From Actinoplanes oryzae (GTDB lineage: Bacteria > Actinomycetota > Actinomycetes > Mycobacteriales > Micromonosporaceae), in NCBI RefSeq assembly GCF_030757795.1, contig NZ_JAUQWH010000047.1, forward strand, positions 1 to 52,522: a stretch of 52,522 bases of DNA, in the 5' to 3' direction. Below, piece after piece: positions 43,720-51,666 of this stretch. Each line of letters starts with the position of its first letter. The first letter of the stretch is position 1. A program made the translations under genes and the position numbers. Below the pieces are notes generated by a model, which saw nothing but the letters and a program-made list of their open reading frames with translations, was not told the origin of the DNA and searched no databases.

Positions 43720-43739
43720 CTCCGCATGACTATGCAGAG
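43720..43739 (-). promoter_or_regulatory. Putative ARG box before argC
   Basis: CTCTGCATAGTCATGCGGAG on the minus strand is a 20-bp imperfect palindrome (7 of 8 positions match between arms, 4-base centre), the length and GCAT/ATGC half-site pattern expected of an ArgR box. It starts 7 bases upstream of the argC ATG, overlapping the Shine-Dalgarno sequence and the stop codon of the upstream lysR gene (43730-43732). ArgR binding here would block the argC promoter or transcription entering it. Confidence 0.6.
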
Positions 43740-44611
43740 AACCGTATAACGTCATGCCACGCCGGGGCAAGCGCCCGCCGGTCGTGGAGCACCATCGTGC
43801 GCAGCGGCTCCTGGTCCGCCAGCGGCACGAAGGCCACGTCCGGGGGCGCGTAACGCGCCATGCTCAGGGGCAGCGCTCCCGCGCTCAGCCCGGTGGCGAC
43901 CATTGCCAGCAGCGTGGTCACGTCGTCGACCTCCGCGAACTTGCGTGCCCGGAAGCCCGTGCGCTCACACATGCCGTGGATGCCGAAGGGCTGCTCGCGC
44001 ACCGCGTCCCGGGCGATGGTGGTGAAGCTCTCCCCGGCGAGCTCGGTCAGCCGCACGCTCTCGCGCGCCGCCAGCGGATGATCGCGGTGCAGAGCCACGG
44101 CGAGCGGCTCGGCGGCGAGCTCGGCCACCTCGATCGGCGCGCGCACCGCCGGTGGGGTGAACCCGCTGGTCACCGCGACCTGCATCGTCCCCTCGGCCAG
44201 CTGCGCGCAGGCGTCCTCGATCCGGGTCTCGCGCACCCGCAGCCGGACGCCGGGCCGCGCGGCGGCGACGCGCCGCATCAGCACCGCGAGGCGATGGGAC
44301 GGGACGCCCGGGGTCACGCCGATCGTGACCGGGCCCACCTCCCCGCGGATCGCCGCCTCGCCGGCCCGGATCGCCAGCCGGCTGGACTCCAGGGTGTCGC
44401 GCGCGTGCGGCAGGAAGGCGGCCCCGGCCTCGGTGAGCGCGACGCCCCGGCCGTCGCGCCGCACCAGCGTCATGTCCAGCGCCGCCTCGAGCCGCTGCAG
44501 CTGCTGGGAGACCGCGGGCTGCGCGAGCCCGAGCCGATCGGCGGCACGCCCGAAATGGCGCTCCTCGGCGACCGCCACAAAGCACCGCAGCCCCTTGAGG
44601 GAGATGTCCAT
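43730..44611 (-). CDS. LysR-family transcriptional regulator
   Basis: 293 residues: winged HTH at 1-60 (LKGLRCFVAVAEERHFGRAA, QPAVSQQLQRLEAAL) and an effector domain at about 90-290 (VGPVTIGVTPGVPSHRLAVL, PEVAELAAEPLAVAL-like core). It is divergent from an SDR gene, the classic arrangement for a LysR regulator and its target, with a perfect palindrome of T-N11-A form between them. Its stop is 16 bases before the argC start in the same direction, so read-through into the arg operon is possible but the ARG box intervenes. Confidence 0.92.
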   Translation of the reverse strand: MDISLKGLRCFVAVAEERHFGRAADRLGLAQPAVSQQLQRLEAALDMTLVRRDGRGVALTEAGAAFLPHARDTLESSRLAIRAGEAAIRGEVGPVTIGVTPGVPSHRLAVLMRRVAAARPGVRLRVRETRIEDACAQLAEGTMQVAVTSGFTPPAVRAPIEVAELAAEPLAVALHRDHPLAARESVRLTELAGESFTTIARDAVREQPFGIHGMCERTGFRARKFAEVDDVTTLLAMVATGLSAGALPLSMARYAPPDVAFVPLADQEPLRTMVLHDRRALAPAWHDVIRFSA

Positions 44612-44624
44612 AACGAAACGTTAT
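44610..44624. promoter_or_regulatory. LysR-type T-N11-A palindrome
   Basis: ATAACGAAACGTTAT is a perfect 6-bp inverted repeat around AAA and contains T-N11-A, the LysR-family recognition form. It overlaps the LysR start codon and lies about 60 bases before the SDR ATG. That position suits repression of the lysR gene itself and activation of the SDR gene. Confidence 0.65.
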
Positions 44625-44683
44625 CACCGCCATAATAGGGTCATATTGGACAGTTGCGCCCGGCCGTTCCTATCGTTTCAGGC

Positions 44684-45406
44684 ATGGAGAAAGCAGCCTT
44701 GATCACCGCGTCCTCCCGGGGGATCGGCCGGGCGATCGCCCTGCGCCTCAGCCGCGACGGCGCGGCCGTGGTCGTCAATTACCAGCGCAATGAGGACGCC
44801 GCGAAGGAGGTCGTCGCCACGATCGAGCGGACCGGCGGCAGGGCCGTGGCCGTGCGGGCGGACATCGCCGTGCCGCAGGACATCACCCGCCTGTTCGACG
44901 AGGCGGTCCGCGCCTTCGGCGGGCTCGACATCGTGGTGAACAACGCCGGGGTGCGCGCCTTCGGCGCGGTGGCCGACCTGCCGCTGGACACCTTGGACGC
45001 CATCCTGGCCGTCAATGTCCGCGGCACATTCCTGGCCATGCAGCAGGCCGCGCGAATGCTCCGCGACGGGGGCCGGATCATCAACATCTCCACCGGCCAC
45101 ACCCGCGAGGCGAATCCGCATGTCGCCGCCTACGGCGGCGGGAAGACGGCGACGGAGTATTTCGGGCGCGTGCTCGCCAAGGAACTGGGCGGCCGTGGGA
45201 TCACCGTCAATTCCGTGCTGCCCGGGCTGACCGACACCGACGGCCTGTCGCCGGACTTCCGGGCGAACGACGCGCTGCTCGGGCGCACGCCCCTGGGGCG
45301 GCTCGGCCGGCCCGAGGACATCGCGGACGTCGTCGCCTTCCTCGCAAGCGACGACGCCCGCTGGGTCACCGGCGACACGATCGCCGCCGCCGGCGGTCTC
45401 GTCTGA
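44684..45406 (+). CDS. Short-chain dehydrogenase/reductase
   Basis: 240 residues of classical SDR type. Cofactor motif TASSRGIGRAIA (8-19; TGxxxGIG variant with Ser for the first Gly-like position), NNAGV near 86, and catalytic Ser ... Tyr-x-x-x-Lys in INISTGHTREANPHVAAYGG and GK (about 131-153). Substrate unknown; acetoacetyl/3-oxoacyl-type and sugar reductases look alike. The open frame begins at 44654, but ATG 44684 gives the normal N-terminus. Divergent from lysR and probably controlled by it. Confidence 0.92.
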   Translation: MEKAALITASSRGIGRAIALRLSRDGAAVVVNYQRNEDAAKEVVATIERTGGRAVAVRADIAVPQDITRLFDEAVRAFGGLDIVVNNAGVRAFGAVADLPLDTLDAILAVNVRGTFLAMQQAARMLRDGGRIINISTGHTREANPHVAAYGGGKTATEYFGRVLAKELGGRGITVNSVLPGLTDTDGLSPDFRANDALLGRTPLGRLGRPEDIADVVAFLASDDARWVTGDTIAAAGGLV

Positions 45407-45443
45407 GACTGCGCCGGCGGCGGGACCGCGCACGGCACTGGGG

Positions 45444-46265
45444 TCAGCCGACGAACCGGAAGACGGCGCCCGTGTTGTGCCGCTGATAGAGCTGCCCACC
45501 GGCCGCGACGATGTCGACGGTGGCGGCATTGTGGTCCAGCTCCTCCCAGCCGGTGATCGGGACGCCGGTGAACCGGAAGACACGGCCGCTGTTGTGCCGC
45601 TGGAAGAGGTTCCCGCCGCCCGCGGCGATCTGCACGGTGGCGGGATTGCGGTCCAGCTCCTCCCAGCCGGAGATCGGGACGCCGGTGAACCGGAAGACAC
45701 GACCATTGTTGTGCCGCTGATACAGCAGCCCGCCGTCGGCCACGATGTCGACGGTGGCCGGATTGCGGTCCAACTCCTCCCAGCCGGTGAGCGGAGTGCC
45801 GGTGAACCGGAAGACACGACCATTGTTGTGCCGCTGATACAGCAGCCCGCCGGACGCCGCGATATCGACGGTGGCCGGGTTGCGGTCGAGCTCCTGCCAG
45901 CCCGCGACCGCAGGGCCGGTGAATCGGAAGATGCGGCCATTGTTGTGCCGCTGATAGAGGTTCCCGCCCCCGGCCACGATGTCGACGGTGGCGGGATTGT
46001 TGTCCAGCAGCTCCCAGCCGGTGATCGGGACGCCGGTGAACCGGAAGACACGACCGCTGTTGTGCCGCTGATAGAGATTACCGCCGTCGGCCACGATGTC
46101 GATGGTGGCGGGATTGTTGTCCAGCTCCTCCCAACCCGAGATCGGGACGCCGGTGAACCGGAAGACGCGACCGCTGTTGTGCCGCTGATACAGATCCTTC
46201 TCGTCCGCCACCGTCTGCCGTGTCGCGGGATTGTTGTCCAGCATTTCCCACACACCTTGTGCCAT
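45444..46265 (-). CDS. Seven-repeat tectonin-like beta-propeller protein
   Basis: 273 residues made wholly of seven tandem 39-residue repeats with consensus ELDNNPATVDIVADGGNLYQ followed by RHNSGRVFRFTGVPITGW. Seven blades of about 39 residues fit a closed tectonin/tachylectin-like beta-propeller, a fold used by lectins that bind sugars on cell surfaces. At DNA level it is a 117-bp tandem repeat from 45444 to 46265, with repeats 2 and 5-6 most alike, suggesting recent internal duplication. There is no signal peptide; repeat 1 begins directly after MAQGVWEM. ATG at 46265 preceded by GGGAGGGAAA. Ligand unknown. Confidence 0.9.
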   Translation of the reverse strand: MAQGVWEMLDNNPATRQTVADEKDLYQRHNSGRVFRFTGVPISGWEELDNNPATIDIVADGGNLYQRHNSGRVFRFTGVPITGWELLDNNPATVDIVAGGGNLYQRHNNGRIFRFTGPAVAGWQELDRNPATVDIAASGGLLYQRHNNGRVFRFTGTPLTGWEELDRNPATVDIVADGGLLYQRHNNGRVFRFTGVPISGWEELDRNPATVQIAAGGGNLFQRHNSGRVFRFTGVPITGWEELDHNAATVDIVAAGGQLYQRHNTGAVFRFVG

Positions 46266-46316
46266 TTTCCCTCCCCACCCCCGCCGACGAAATGATTCTG
46301 CGCCCTCCGACGTTTC

Positions 46317-46352
46317 TCGCGCCCCGGCACCCCGTCAAGCGCCGGGGCGCGA
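46317..46352. terminator. 12-bp hairpin between pfk and the propeller gene
   Basis: Arms 46317-46328 and 46341-46352 are a perfect 12-bp inverted repeat with a 12-nt loop. It lies 190 bases beyond the leftward pfk stop and 52 bases before the propeller start, so it may stop read-through from pfk or act in the propeller leader. The rest of 46266-46543 holds no gene; 46370-46470 is clearly AT-richer than its surroundings and is the likely promoter region for the propeller gene. Confidence 0.45.
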
Positions 46353-46543
46353 TGGGCACGAAAGCATCTACTGTCGATACACCTTGTTTGCCACAAAGTG
46401 CGAGTAAAAGAGAATTGCCCCGGGCGGCGGTGGCGGCACCACGAAAAGATACAGCAAAGTCGATTTACCTGGCCGCCCGGCGGAGGATCGGGGCAGGCGG
46501 CCAGGCTCTCCCGGCCATCGAGCGCGGCCGCTCGACGGGCAGG

Positions 46544-47845
46544 TCAGCCGCCGAAGAGCGGGGGCTGGCCGGTGGCCTCGAGGACCGAGAGCCACAGGTC
46601 GCCGTCCGGGTCGACCTGGTTGCGGCGGGAGACGGCGAGGCGCATCGGGACGTGGACGAAGCGGCCGCGCCACTGGCCGACCACCATCTCGGTGCGGCCG
46701 GCCAGGGCGGCGTGCACGGCGGCCTGGGCGAGGCGCAGGCAGTAGACGCTGTCGTACGGGTTGGCCGGCACGCTGCGGATCGCGTAGCTGGGGTCGATGT
46801 ACTTCAGGTTGACCTCGTCGCCGGCGGTCTCGAAGTCGGCCTGGATGCGGTCGCGCAGGAAGCGGCCGAAGTCGGCGAGCTTGCGGTTGCCCGAGGCGTC
46901 GGTGCGGTCCTGGGCGTCGGACATGAGGTCCTGGCCCGCGCCCTCGGCGACCACCACCAGCGCGTGGCCGCGGGTCTTGACCCGGTGCCGCAGGGCGGGC
47001 AGGAAGCCCTCGAGGGTGACGGGCACCTCGGGGATGAGGACGAAGTCGGCGTCGTTGTTGGCCAGCGCGGCATAGCTGGCGATGAAGCCGCTGTGCCGGC
47101 CCATCAGCTGCACGAGCCCGATGCCGCCCGGCTGCCCGGCGGCCTCGACGTGGGCCGCGCGCAGCGACTCGGCGGCCTTGCCGAAGGCTGTCTGAAAACC
47201 GAAGGACTGCCCGATGTACGGGATGTCGTTGTCGATCGTCTTCGGCACGCCGACCACCGCGATGCGCCGCTCCCGGGCCTCGATGACCTCCGCGATCTTC
47301 AGCGCGCCGCGCATCGAGCCGTCGCCGCCGATGACGAAGAGCACGTTGACGCCGAGCTGCTCGAGGCAGTCGACGATCTCGTCGGGGTCCTGGTTGCCGC
47401 GGGAGGTGCCCAGGATCGTGCCGCCGTGCTCGTTGATGTACTCCACGGACTCCGGGGTCAGCTCGACGATGCTGCGCCCGTGCCGGGGCACCAGGCCCTG
47501 GTAGCCGTTGCGGAAGCCGATGATGCGCGTCACGCCGTACTGGTTGGTCAGGCTGAGCACCAGGCCGCGGATCACGTCGTTGAGGCCGGGGCAGAGGCCG
47601 CCGCACGTGACGATGCCCACCCGGATCTTCGACGGGTCGAAGAAGATCTTGCGGCGGGGCCCGCCCGGCTCGAACGACGGCGGCTCGCCCTCGCCGTGCG
47701 CCCGCAGCAGCGAGAGGGTGTCGTCGAGCAGGACGCGGTCGTTCTCGTCGACGTAGTGCGCACTGCTGGAGCGGTCGCGCAGCAGCGCCCCCAGCGGCGA
47801 GTCGATGCGCCCGGCCCCGAGTGTCTTGACTTCCAGCTCAGCCAT
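46544..47845 (-). CDS. 6-phosphofructokinase
   Basis: 433 residues of the long (group III, plant/TP0108-like) phosphofructokinase type with an N-terminal extension of about 75 residues. Visible are VGIVTCGGLCPGLNDVIRGL (about 80-99), GTSRGNQD, VIGGDGSMRGA and the PKTIDND motif for fructose 6-phosphate and catalysis, plus MGRHSGFIA. GGDGS favours ATP, whereas the lysine in PKTIDND is typical of pyrophosphate enzymes; the group with this combination includes ATP users. Its GTG/ATG at 47845 overlaps the APH-like gene by 8 bp. Central to glycolysis. Confidence 0.94.
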   Translation of the reverse strand: MAELEVKTLGAGRIDSPLGALLRDRSSSAHYVDENDRVLLDDTLSLLRAHGEGEPPSFEPGGPRRKIFFDPSKIRVGIVTCGGLCPGLNDVIRGLVLSLTNQYGVTRIIGFRNGYQGLVPRHGRSIVELTPESVEYINEHGGTILGTSRGNQDPDEIVDCLEQLGVNVLFVIGGDGSMRGALKIAEVIEARERRIAVVGVPKTIDNDIPYIGQSFGFQTAFGKAAESLRAAHVEAAGQPGGIGLVQLMGRHSGFIASYAALANNDADFVLIPEVPVTLEGFLPALRHRVKTRGHALVVVAEGAGQDLMSDAQDRTDASGNRKLADFGRFLRDRIQADFETAGDEVNLKYIDPSYAIRSVPANPYDSVYCLRLAQAAVHAALAGRTEMVVGQWRGRFVHVPMRLAVSRRNQVDPDGDLWLSVLEATGQPPLFGG

Positions 47846-48728
47846 CGGTGAACTCCAAGGCCGCCGGCACGCCGGCGACCACGTTCCGGTGCAGCAGCTT
47901 CCATGACTCGGCGTCCTCGACGGTCCCGGCGTGCGGCCGGCGGAAGCGGTGCAGATCCACGCACAGGTCGTTGATGATCCATCGCAGCCGGTAGAGAATC
48001 AACATCGCCGGCACCACCGTCATCCCGGTGGCGGCACTCCACGCCGAGTGTTCACCGCCCAGCAACCAGAGGTCGCGCTCGGGCGGGGCGACCAGCGCGG
48101 TCTCCCAGTCGATCAGCTTCCACCCGGTGGCCGTGCGCATGGTGTTGCCCGGGTGCGGCTCACCGTGGGTGAGCACGTCGCGGCTGCGGTCCGCCCCGGC
48201 CACGAGGTCGTCGTAGCGCGCGAGCAAAGCACGAATCACTGCCGCGTGGTCCGTGATGAGCGCCGCGGCCCGATCAGTGTACGGCCCGGCTGTGACGAAT
48301 CCCCCGGCGAGGGCGTCCCGGTGGGTGATCGCGAGGTCGTCCACGCCGGCGACCGCGGGCACGGGCGCGGTGTGCAGCCGGATCAGCATGTCGCGCACGG
48401 CGTCGCGGTGCTCGCTCGACGGCCAGTCGCCGAAGGCGAAGCTCTGCCCGGATAAATACGGATAAAGGGCTGCACACCAGCGGTCGTTGATGCGGACCGG
48501 ACCGGCCACGGGGGCCACCACGAAGTCGAGGCCCACGGCCGCCGCGGCCTCCAACGCCGCCGACAAACGGGGCGACAAGGCGTCGGCCGTCACGAACCAG
48601 GTCGCCCCGGCCGCGTCCACGCCGGTCCAATGGTGACTGCCCCAGCCGACCGGCACGTACTCCAGCGAGTGCAGCCCGAACCGCTCGGCCAGCAGGGCCG
48701 GGGGCAGGGAGTCCGGTGGCGTCAGCAC
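47838..48728 (-). CDS. Aminoglycoside-phosphotransferase-fold kinase
   Basis: 296 residues of the APH/ChoK-like kinase fold: HGEPHPGN (about 190) is the catalytic Brenner motif, followed by WKLIDWETALVAPPERDLW with the metal-binding aspartate. The N-lobe (YVPVGWGSHHWTG) resembles spectinomycin/macrolide-type phosphotransferases. Whether it modifies an antibiotic or a metabolite is unknown; such genes are common in actinomycete cores. It precedes pfk in the same direction with an 8-bp overlap. Confidence 0.88.
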   Translation of the reverse strand: MLTPPDSLPPALLAERFGLHSLEYVPVGWGSHHWTGVDAAGATWFVTADALSPRLSAALEAAAAVGLDFVVAPVAGPVRINDRWCAALYPYLSGQSFAFGDWPSSEHRDAVRDMLIRLHTAPVPAVAGVDDLAITHRDALAGGFVTAGPYTDRAAALITDHAAVIRALLARYDDLVAGADRSRDVLTHGEPHPGNTMRTATGWKLIDWETALVAPPERDLWLLGGEHSAWSAATGMTVVPAMLILYRLRWIINDLCVDLHRFRRPHAGTVEDAESWKLLHRNVVAGVPAALEFTDG

Positions 48729-48737
48729 GCCGCGACC

Positions 48738-50978
48738 CTACGAGATGTGGAAGCCCGCGCGCAGGAGGTTTTTGCGCCGCGAGTCCGGGCCCACGAGCAG
48801 GTCGAAGTCACCCGCCTCGACGACCCGCCGCCCGTCGGCCGTCACGAGCGTGCAGTCGGCCGCGGCCACCTCGATCTCCACGGTCACCCGCTCCCCCGGC
48901 GGAACCTGGACCTGCCTGTACGCCTTCAGCTCACGCGAGGCCCACGTGACGCTCGTCACCAGATCGCTGACGTACGCCTGGACGGTCTCGAGCGCGGGAC
49001 GCGTACCCGTGTTGGCCAGGGTGACCGACGCCCGGACGACGCCGTCCGGGGTGACCGACGGGGTGTGCACGGTCAGGTCCGAATACTCGATCGTGGTGTA
49101 GCTCAGCCCCTCGCCGAACGCGAAAAGCGGATCCTGTGTCAGGTCGGCGTAGCGGTTGCCGTGCTGGCCCCGGATCTGGTTGTAGTAGATCGGCTGCTGA
49201 CCGGCGTGCCGCGCGGCCGACAGGGGCATGCGCCCGCTGGGCTCGATCAGGCCGAGCAGCAACTCGGCGATCGCCCGGCCGCCCCGCATGCCGGGGTTGA
49301 AGGCCTGCACGATCGCGGCGGCGTTCAGGGCGGCGGGCGGCAGGACCAGGGGCTTGGAGTTGATCAGGACGACCACGGTGGGCGTACCCGTCGCGGCGAG
49401 CGCCTCGAGGAGCGCGACCTGACCGCCCTGCAGCTCCAGGGTCGCGGTCGATCTGCTCTCGCCGGTCAGCGCGACCGTGTCGCCGAGCACGACCACCGCG
49501 TAGTCGGCGGCCCGGGCCGTCTCGACCGCCTCGGCGATCAGCGCGGGATCGGCCTGCGCCGGCCGCGAGATCGGCGGGCGCGGCTGCCCGTCGGGATAGA
49601 ACTCGCCGGCCGGGTCGGGCACGAGCCGCTCGATGTCGGCGCCGCGCGCGGTGGTGATCGTCCAGCCCTCCGGGGCGACCGCGCGGAAGCCGTCCAGCAC
49701 CGTCTCGATCAGCTCGCGCGGCTGGCCGTCCGGCATCCAGTCGACCTGCCCGGACGCGCCCGCCCAGTCGCCGAGCTGCGACTGCGGGTCGTCGGCGTTC
49801 GGCCCGATGATCGCGACGGTCGTCGGCTCGGCGCCCAGCGGCAGCGTGCCGTCGTTGCGCAGCAGCACCAGCGAGCGCCGCGCGACCTCGAGGTTGAGGG
49901 CGGCGTGGTCGGGATGCCCGATGACGGCCGCCTGCCGGGCGGCGTCCGGGGCCCGCGGGTCCTCGAACAGGCCGAGCTCGAACTTGACGCGCAGGATCCG
50001 GCGTACGGCGGCGTCGACCTCGGCCTCGCTCAGCAGGCCGCGCGCGACCGCGGCCTGCACCCCCTCGAAGAAGCCGGGGGTGGTCATGATCAGGTCGTTC
50101 CCGGAGCGTACGGAAACCGTGGCGGCCTCCACGTCGTCGGCGCAGACCTTCTGCTCCCACACCATGCGCCCGACGTTGTCCCAGTCGGTGACCAGCGTGC
50201 CGGTGAAGCCCCACTCGTCCTTGAGCACGTCGTTGAGCAGCCACTTGTTCGCCGTGATGGGCACGCCGTCGATCGACTGGTAGCCGAGCATGAACACCCG
50301 GCAGCCCTCCTTGGCGGCCCGCTCGAACGGCGGCAGGAACCACGAGCGCAGCTTGCGCGGGCTCAGATCGGCCTCGCTGGCGTCCCGCCCGCCCTGCGTC
50401 TCCGAATAGCCGGCGAAATGCTTGGCGGTCGCCAGGATCGCGGTCGGGTCGGTCAGCCCCGCGCCCTGATAGCCGCGGATCATCGCGGCGCCGAACTCCC
50501 CGATCAGGTACGGGTCCTCGCCGAACGTCTCGTCCACCCGGCCCCACCGCAGGTCGCGCGTGATGCACAGCACCGGGGAGAACGTCCAGTGGATCCCGGT
50601 CGCCGACACCTCCACGGCCGTGACCCGCGCCACCCGCTCGGCCAGCGCCGGATCCCAGGAGGCGGCCAGCGCGAGCTGCGTCGGGAAGACCGTCGCCCCG
50701 GGCCAGAAGCCGTGCCCGTGGATGCAGTCCTCGGCGGTGATCAGCGGGATGCCCAGCCGGGTGCGGGCGGCCAGGTCGATCGCCTCCAGCATCCGCTCCG
50801 GCGACGCGTGCAGGATCGAGCCGGCGAGCTTGCCCGTGACGGCGTCCTTGAGGTCGCGGCGCGCGTCGAGCTGCAGCATCTGGCCGGCCTTCTCGGCCAG
50901 CGTCATCCGGCCCAGAAGATCCTCGACCCGCTGATCGACGCTGAGCGAAGGGTCACGGTAAGCATCGATCGGTGTCAC
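48738..50978 (-). CDS. Glycoside hydrolase family 3 beta-glycosidase
   Basis: 746 residues: N-terminal (beta/alpha)8 barrel with KHFAGYS (about 186) and the nucleophile in VTDWDNVGRM (Asp265), a second alpha/beta sandwich domain (about 340-560; IGPNADD, NGD-type loop) that supplies the acid/base, and a C-terminal fibronectin-III-like domain (about 650-720, SVTLANTGTRPALETVQAYV). Activity is beta-glucosidase or beta-xylosidase; specificity cannot be read. No signal peptide, so it acts on imported oligosaccharides. GTG 50978 with GAGGAG upstream is the start; an ATG at 51020 is less likely. Confidence 0.94.
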   Translation of the reverse strand: MTPIDAYRDPSLSVDQRVEDLLGRMTLAEKAGQMLQLDARRDLKDAVTGKLAGSILHASPERMLEAIDLAARTRLGIPLITAEDCIHGHGFWPGATVFPTQLALAASWDPALAERVARVTAVEVSATGIHWTFSPVLCITRDLRWGRVDETFGEDPYLIGEFGAAMIRGYQGAGLTDPTAILATAKHFAGYSETQGGRDASEADLSPRKLRSWFLPPFERAAKEGCRVFMLGYQSIDGVPITANKWLLNDVLKDEWGFTGTLVTDWDNVGRMVWEQKVCADDVEAATVSVRSGNDLIMTTPGFFEGVQAAVARGLLSEAEVDAAVRRILRVKFELGLFEDPRAPDAARQAAVIGHPDHAALNLEVARRSLVLLRNDGTLPLGAEPTTVAIIGPNADDPQSQLGDWAGASGQVDWMPDGQPRELIETVLDGFRAVAPEGWTITTARGADIERLVPDPAGEFYPDGQPRPPISRPAQADPALIAEAVETARAADYAVVVLGDTVALTGESRSTATLELQGGQVALLEALAATGTPTVVVLINSKPLVLPPAALNAAAIVQAFNPGMRGGRAIAELLLGLIEPSGRMPLSAARHAGQQPIYYNQIRGQHGNRYADLTQDPLFAFGEGLSYTTIEYSDLTVHTPSVTPDGVVRASVTLANTGTRPALETVQAYVSDLVTSVTWASRELKAYRQVQVPPGERVTVEIEVAAADCTLVTADGRRVVEAGDFDLLVGPDSRRKNLLRAGFHIS

Positions 50979-51025
50979 GGCACTCCTCGCGTTCTGGGGG
51001 AACGTCCGGAAGTCTTGCACAGCCC

Positions 51026-51037
51026 GGAACCGGTTAC
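51026..51037. promoter_or_regulatory. Operator-like palindrome upstream of the GH3 gene
   Basis: GGAACCGGTTAC contains the 8-bp perfect palindrome AACCGGTT, centred on CG as in LacI-family operators, 48 bases before the GH3 start. A partly similar GGTACCGGAACC stands at 51070-51081. Operator function is inferred only. Elsewhere in 50979-51334 I see hairpins and a tandem repeat but no gene. Confidence 0.35.
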
Positions 51038-51081
51038 GGCCCTCGCCGGGGTCGGATCTTCGGTCAGTTGGTACCGGAACC

Positions 51082-51115
51082 GGCGCGGATCGGGGGTTTC
51101 CCGCCGATCCGCGCC
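51082..51115. terminator. Strong hairpin between small gene and GH3
   Basis: A perfect 12-bp inverted repeat (51082-51093 and 51104-51115) with a 10-nt loop follows the leftward 81-residue gene by about 220 bases and precedes GH3. On the plus strand it is followed by ATATTTTCC. It is a reasonable bidirectional terminator or insulating hairpin. Confidence 0.5.
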
Positions 51116-51250
51116 GATATTTTCCTGTCGTCGGCGTTTCGGCCGCCGCTCCGCCGCCGCCGGCGGCGGCCGTCCGCCCGTCCGGCCGCGCGCTTCGCCG
51201 GCGCCTTGCGCTTACCCGGCCGACGGCGTCGCTTCTGCCGGCGCGGGGGC

Positions 51251-51370
51251 GGTCTCAGCCGACGGCGTCGCTGCCGTCGACGCTGGGGGCGGTCTCAGCC
51301 GACGGCGTCGCTGCCGTCGACGCTGGGGGCGGTCTCAGCCGACGGCGTCGCTGCCGTCGACGCTGGGGGC
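51251..51370. repeat. Three perfect 40-bp tandem repeats
   Basis: Units 51251-51290, 51291-51330 and 51331-51370 are identical; a degenerate fourth lies at about 51218-51250. The right-hand unit carries the last 11 codons and stop of the leftward 81-residue gene (APSVDGSDAVG), so the other copies repeat that 3' end downstream. Each unit contains a GACGGC/GCCGTC 6-bp hairpin. Because 40 is not a multiple of three, copies in the coding part would shift frame. The array is likely variable between strains. Confidence 0.92.
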
Positions 51371-51580
51371 TTCGATGCCGGCCGCGTCGATGGCGTCGAG
51401 GCGGGCGTCGCGGGCCTCCTTCTCGCGCTGGAGCAGCGTCACGTACTCGGCCTGCACGGCCGGGTCCTCCAGGTCCTCGACCCGGTCGAAGAAGCGCTGC
51501 GTGGTGCGGACGGCCTCGGCGTACGCCAGGGCGGTCTCGCGGATCGAAGTCAGGTCCTTGTCAGCCATGGCCGCAGTCAT
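51335..51580 (-). CDS. Small helical protein whose 3' end is repeated
   Basis: 81 residues (77 if ATG 51568 is used). Mostly one charged helix with possible coiled coil (LAYAEAVRTTQRFFDRVEDL, REKEARDARLDAIDAAG). No recognised family. The C-terminal APSVDGSDAVG and stop lie in the third unit of a perfect 40-bp tandem repeat. Start choice is between ATG 51580 and ATG 51568, both with weak ribosome binding sites. It follows the SDR gene by about 86 bases in the same direction. Confidence 0.7.
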   Translation of the reverse strand: MTAAMADKDLTSIRETALAYAEAVRTTQRFFDRVEDLEDPAVQAEYVTLLQREKEARDARLDAIDAAGIEAPSVDGSDAVG

Positions 51581-51666
51581 ACCCCGACCGGCCGTCCCGT
51601 CACCAGCGCTCGGCACCGCGGGGTCGGCTCGGTCACCACCACCCGGCGCCGCGAGGACCGGCTCGG

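Noticed and set aside
45444..46265. CRISPR or satellite repeat
   Set aside because: The 117-bp periodicity is fully explained by 39-residue protein repeats in one intact reading frame.
51251..51370. CRISPR-like array
   Set aside because: The 40-bp units abut without spacers and include the end of a gene; no cas genes are nearby.
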